Part shown: positions 61,801 through 64,000 of the stretch, piece by piece
Layout of the letters: every line of letters starts with the position of its first letter
How positions within the stretch are numbered: position 1 is the stretch's first letter
Assembly (NCBI RefSeq): GCF_019264445.1
Contig: NZ_JAHVAB010000067.1
Span: 41,841 to 105,840, forward strand
Length of the DNA: 64,000 nucleotides
Direction: 5' to 3'
DNA from: Hydrogenophaga sp.
GTDB taxonomy: Bacteria > Pseudomonadota > Gammaproteobacteria > Burkholderiales > Burkholderiaceae_C
Position numbers and translations under genes: made by a program
Notes under the pieces: model-generated
Database searches by the model: none
What the model was told of the DNA's origin: nothing
What the model saw: only the letters and a program-made list of their open reading frames with translations

Positions 61801-64000
61801 ATGAGCGACACGCCCGACACCACCGCCCCGCCGCCTTCGCGCATCGGCCGCGCCGTGCGCTGGGTGTTCGGCGCGCTCGCTGCGCTGGTGTTGCTGACGC
61901 TGCTCGGGTTCGGCCTGTGGGCGGCGTCGCCCGGTTCGCTGGCACAGGCGCTGGGCTGGGGCCAGTCGTTCATGGCGAAACAGGGCCCCGAAGCGGGCAC
62001 GCTGGCGGTGGACGGCGTGCAGGGCAGCCTGTTGCGCGGGGGCCAGATCGCGCGGCTGCAGTGGCAGCGCGACGGCCTCTCGGTACAGGCCACCGACACG
62101 CGCCTGGGTTTGAGCGCCTGGTTCTGGGCCGACGCGCTGCTCGGCCGCGGCGTGCGGCTCTCGCAGCTCGACATCGGCCGCCTGCAGATCGATGACCAGC
62201 GCCCACCCACCCCCTCGGCGCCGCCCGAGCCCCTGCGACCCATCACGCTCCCGCTCCCGGTGACGCTGCCCTGGTCCATTGGCGAGCTGGTGATGGCGGG
62301 CGCCTCGCCCATCACGGTGAGTGGTCTCAAAGGCCAGTACCGCTACCGCGCCGCCGACCGCGCCTGGAACCTCGGCGTGGCCGACGCGCACCAGTTCGAT
62401 CTGGAGAGCGCACAAGTCGCCGGCGGGCAATACCAGCTCCGGGCACTGCTGGGCGCGCAAGCCCCCATGCCGCTGCGCGTGGACGCCAGCGGCGAGGTGC
62501 CCACCACCGTGCCGGGCGGACAGGCCGTGGTGCTGGAAGCCATCGCCAGGATCACGGGCACCTTGGCCACCACCGACGCGGCGCTGGACGCCACCGCCAG
62601 CGTGAAAGCCGCGGGCAGCGCGGCCCCGGCCGATGCCCCCACGCTCGACGCACAGGCCCGCCTGCGCCCCTGGCGCCCGCAGCCGGTGGACACCGCCGAC
62701 GCCACCCTGAACCGCATCGACCTCGCCGCCTTCTGGCCGCAAGCACCCGTGACCCAGCTCAGCGGCACCGTGAAGGCGCAGCCCGACGGTGACGCCTGGC
62801 GCGCCGAGCTGCGCCTGGCCAACACCGCCAGCGGCCCGGCCGACCGGCAACGCCTGCCGCTGGACCGGCTGGAAGCCGCGCTGGAACAACGCGGCCCGCG
62901 CTGGACACTTTCGCGGCTGGACGCTCAGCTGGGCAGCGGGCGCGTGCAAGGCCAGGGCCAATGGGCACCGGCCACCGGCGCGCAGGCCTCGCCCCTGGGC
63001 GCCTGGCAGGGCGAGATCAAGGCCACCCGCCTCAACCCGGCCCAGCTCTGGAGCAGCATCGCGCCCGCCGCGCTCGACGGCACCGTGAGCGCGCGCACGG
63101 TCGACGCCGACACGGCGCGCGCGTCCATCGACATCGGCGCCCGCGTGCAGCCCTCGGGCGTGCAACCCAAGGCCGGCGCGCTCGACGGCGTGCGGCTGCG
63201 CGAGGTGGACGTGAAAGGCCGCTGGCGCCCGCGCGCAGACGACGCCACACAAGGCGTGCTCGAACTGCGCTCGGCCCGCCTGAGCGCCGCCGACGCCACC
63301 CTCGACGCCAAGGGCACGTTCGACACCCGCGCGCGCAGCTTTGACGGCGACGTGTCGGTGCAAGTGCCCGGCGCACAAACCACCTGGAAAGGCCAGGCCG
63401 CACATGCCACGGGCAACGGCCAGCTCGACCTGAACCTGGCGGACGCCAGCCGCGTTCTCGGCTGGGTGCGCAGCCTGCAGACCCTGCCCGTGGTGGGCCC
63501 GCAGATCCGCACGGCGCTCGACGCACAACCCGGCCTGCAGGTCGAAGGCAGCGCCCGCCTCAACGCCGCGTGGCAAGGCGGGCTCGGCGCCCTGGGCTAT
63601 CCCGCGCCGGCCACGGGCGCGGCCGCAGCCGCTGCGCCGCGCCTGCAGGTGGGCCTGGACGCGCCGCGCCTGCGCGTCACGCGCGAAGTGGCCACGGCCA
63701 ACGCCGCCAACCCCACGACCACGCAGCAGATCAACCTCAGCGCCCTCAGGCTGCAGGCCAGCGGCCCGCCCGAGCGCCTGGCCTTGAGCCTGGCCGGGCA
63801 GGTCGAGCAGTCGCCCTGGCGCGCCACGCTCGACACGCAGGGCGTGCTGCAGCTGGGCACGGCGCGCCAGCCCGACTGGGACACCGGCCGCCTCGAACTC
63901 GGCCGGCTTAAGCTGCAGGCCATCGACAGCGCACGCACCGACCGCACGGTGGAATGGACGCTGGAGAGCGCCGCCGCGCTCAACCTGCAATGGCAGGGCG
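61801..64000 (+). CDS. tamB: TamB inner-membrane/periplasmic bridge protein (5' part)
   Basis: The frame is open from the ATG at 61801 to the right edge with no stop (over 730 codons). A signal anchor (WVFGALAALVLLTLLGFGLW at about 21-40) is followed by AsmA/TamB-like beta repeats (GVQGSLLRGGQIARLQW, SQLDIGRLQI). The full protein is usually over 1200 residues. It forms the periplasm-spanning groove paired with TamA. Confidence 0.93.
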   Translation, partial: MSDTPDTTAPPPSRIGRAVRWVFGALAALVLLTLLGFGLWAASPGSLAQALGWGQSFMAKQGPEAGTLAVDGVQGSLLRGGQIARLQWQRDGLSVQATDTRLGLSAWFWADALLGRGVRLSQLDIGRLQIDDQRPPTPSAPPEPLRPITLPLPVTLPWSIGELVMAGASPITVSGLKGQYRYRAADRAWNLGVADAHQFDLESAQVAGGQYQLRALLGAQAPMPLRVDASGEVPTTVPGGQAVVLEAIARITGTLATTDAALDATASVKAAGSAAPADAPTLDAQARLRPWRPQPVDTADATLNRIDLAAFWPQAPVTQLSGTVKAQPDGDAWRAELRLANTASGPADRQRLPLDRLEAALEQRGPRWTLSRLDAQLGSGRVQGQGQWAPATGAQASPLGAWQGEIKATRLNPAQLWSSIAPAALDGTVSARTVDADTARASIDIGARVQPSGVQPKAGALDGVRLREVDVKGRWRPRADDATQGVLELRSARLSAADATLDAKGTFDTRARSFDGDVSVQVPGAQTTWKGQAAHATGNGQLDLNLADASRVLGWVRSLQTLPVVGPQIRTALDAQPGLQVEGSARLNAAWQGGLGALGYPAPATGAAAAAAPRLQVGLDAPRLRVTREVATANAANPTTTQQINLSALRLQASGPPERLALSLAGQVEQSPWRATLDTQGVLQLGTARQPDWDTGRLELGRLKLQAIDSARTDRTVEWTLESAAALNLQWQG

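Noticed and set aside
61783..63990. A 735-codon minus-strand frame at the right edge
   Set aside because: The plus strand carries an open frame from 61801 with a membrane anchor and TamB-like repeats directly after tamA; the minus frame is low-complexity Ala/Arg/Gly.

Overview
The window reads as chromosome of a high-GC betaproteobacterium of the family Comamonadaceae; a Hydrogenophaga-like or Acidovorax-like organism is my inference. The basis is the aa3-type cytochrome oxidase and assembly locus with its DUF2970, DUF2909 and DUF2244 neighbours, the QseBC-like pair, the ferredoxin-type CDP-6-deoxy-glucoseen reductase gene and the TTT-type binding protein. No rRNA genes and no CRISPR array were seen. 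There is one tRNA.

Layout. 1-8000 is chromosome backbone: a flavin monooxygenase with a DUF2783 partner, valS, a divergent 2-hydroxyacid dehydrogenase homologue, a TusA-like protein, a NUDIX hydrolase and cysM. At 8002-8086 lies tRNA-Leu(CAA). From 8087 to 27557 a genomic island of about 19.5 kb has entered the 3' end of this tRNA gene. It begins with a P4-type tyrosine integrase and an AlpA-like regulator. It ends at an imperfect copy of the tRNA 3' end, followed at once by an orphan rho-independent terminator that probably belonged to the tRNA. The island backbone is a mosaic: an IS3 fragment, a nuclease-like gene overlapping a gene of unknown function, two small paralogous genes, a RepB/ParB C-terminal fragment, an XRE regulator and a replication-protein-like gene.

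The island's cargo (13563-23835) is the most interesting part. One minus-strand operon encodes a terephthalate 1,2-dioxygenase (tphA2, tphA3 and reductase tphA1 homologues), then a CYP199-like cytochrome P450 with its own [2Fe-2S] ferredoxin and ferredoxin reductase, a short-chain dehydrogenase, an aldehyde dehydrogenase, an orphan TRAP binding protein, and a broken tphB (PdxA-family diol dehydrogenase). A divergent IclR-family regulator faces two copies of a TTCG-N5-CGAA operator. I infer a pathway in which the P450 oxidises a para-alkyl benzoate such as 4-methylbenzoate, the two dehydrogenases take it to terephthalate, and the dioxygenase starts ring catabolism toward protocatechuate. TphB is a pseudogene here, so that step must come from elsewhere or from the short-chain dehydrogenase.

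27604-64000 is backbone again: an epimerase, the reductase and TTT binding protein, a complete TRAP transporter (DctP, DctQ, DctM), a DegP-type protease, a two-component system, and the cytochrome c oxidase locus (SCO, ctaB, ctaA, a membrane protein, SURF1, coxC, ctaG, a 36-residue assembly protein, coxA, coxB). Next come a BioC-like methyltransferase, comF, trmL, MaoC, ParA, TauE/SafE, an AraC regulator, a TRIC-family protein, a 3-oxoadipyl-CoA thiolase, a dihaem cytochrome c, a MoxR/VWA pair and tamA-tamB, with tamB running off the right edge. Perfect FNR/Anr-type boxes sit just upstream of coxB and the dihaem cytochrome c gene, which suggests shared oxygen control of respiration.
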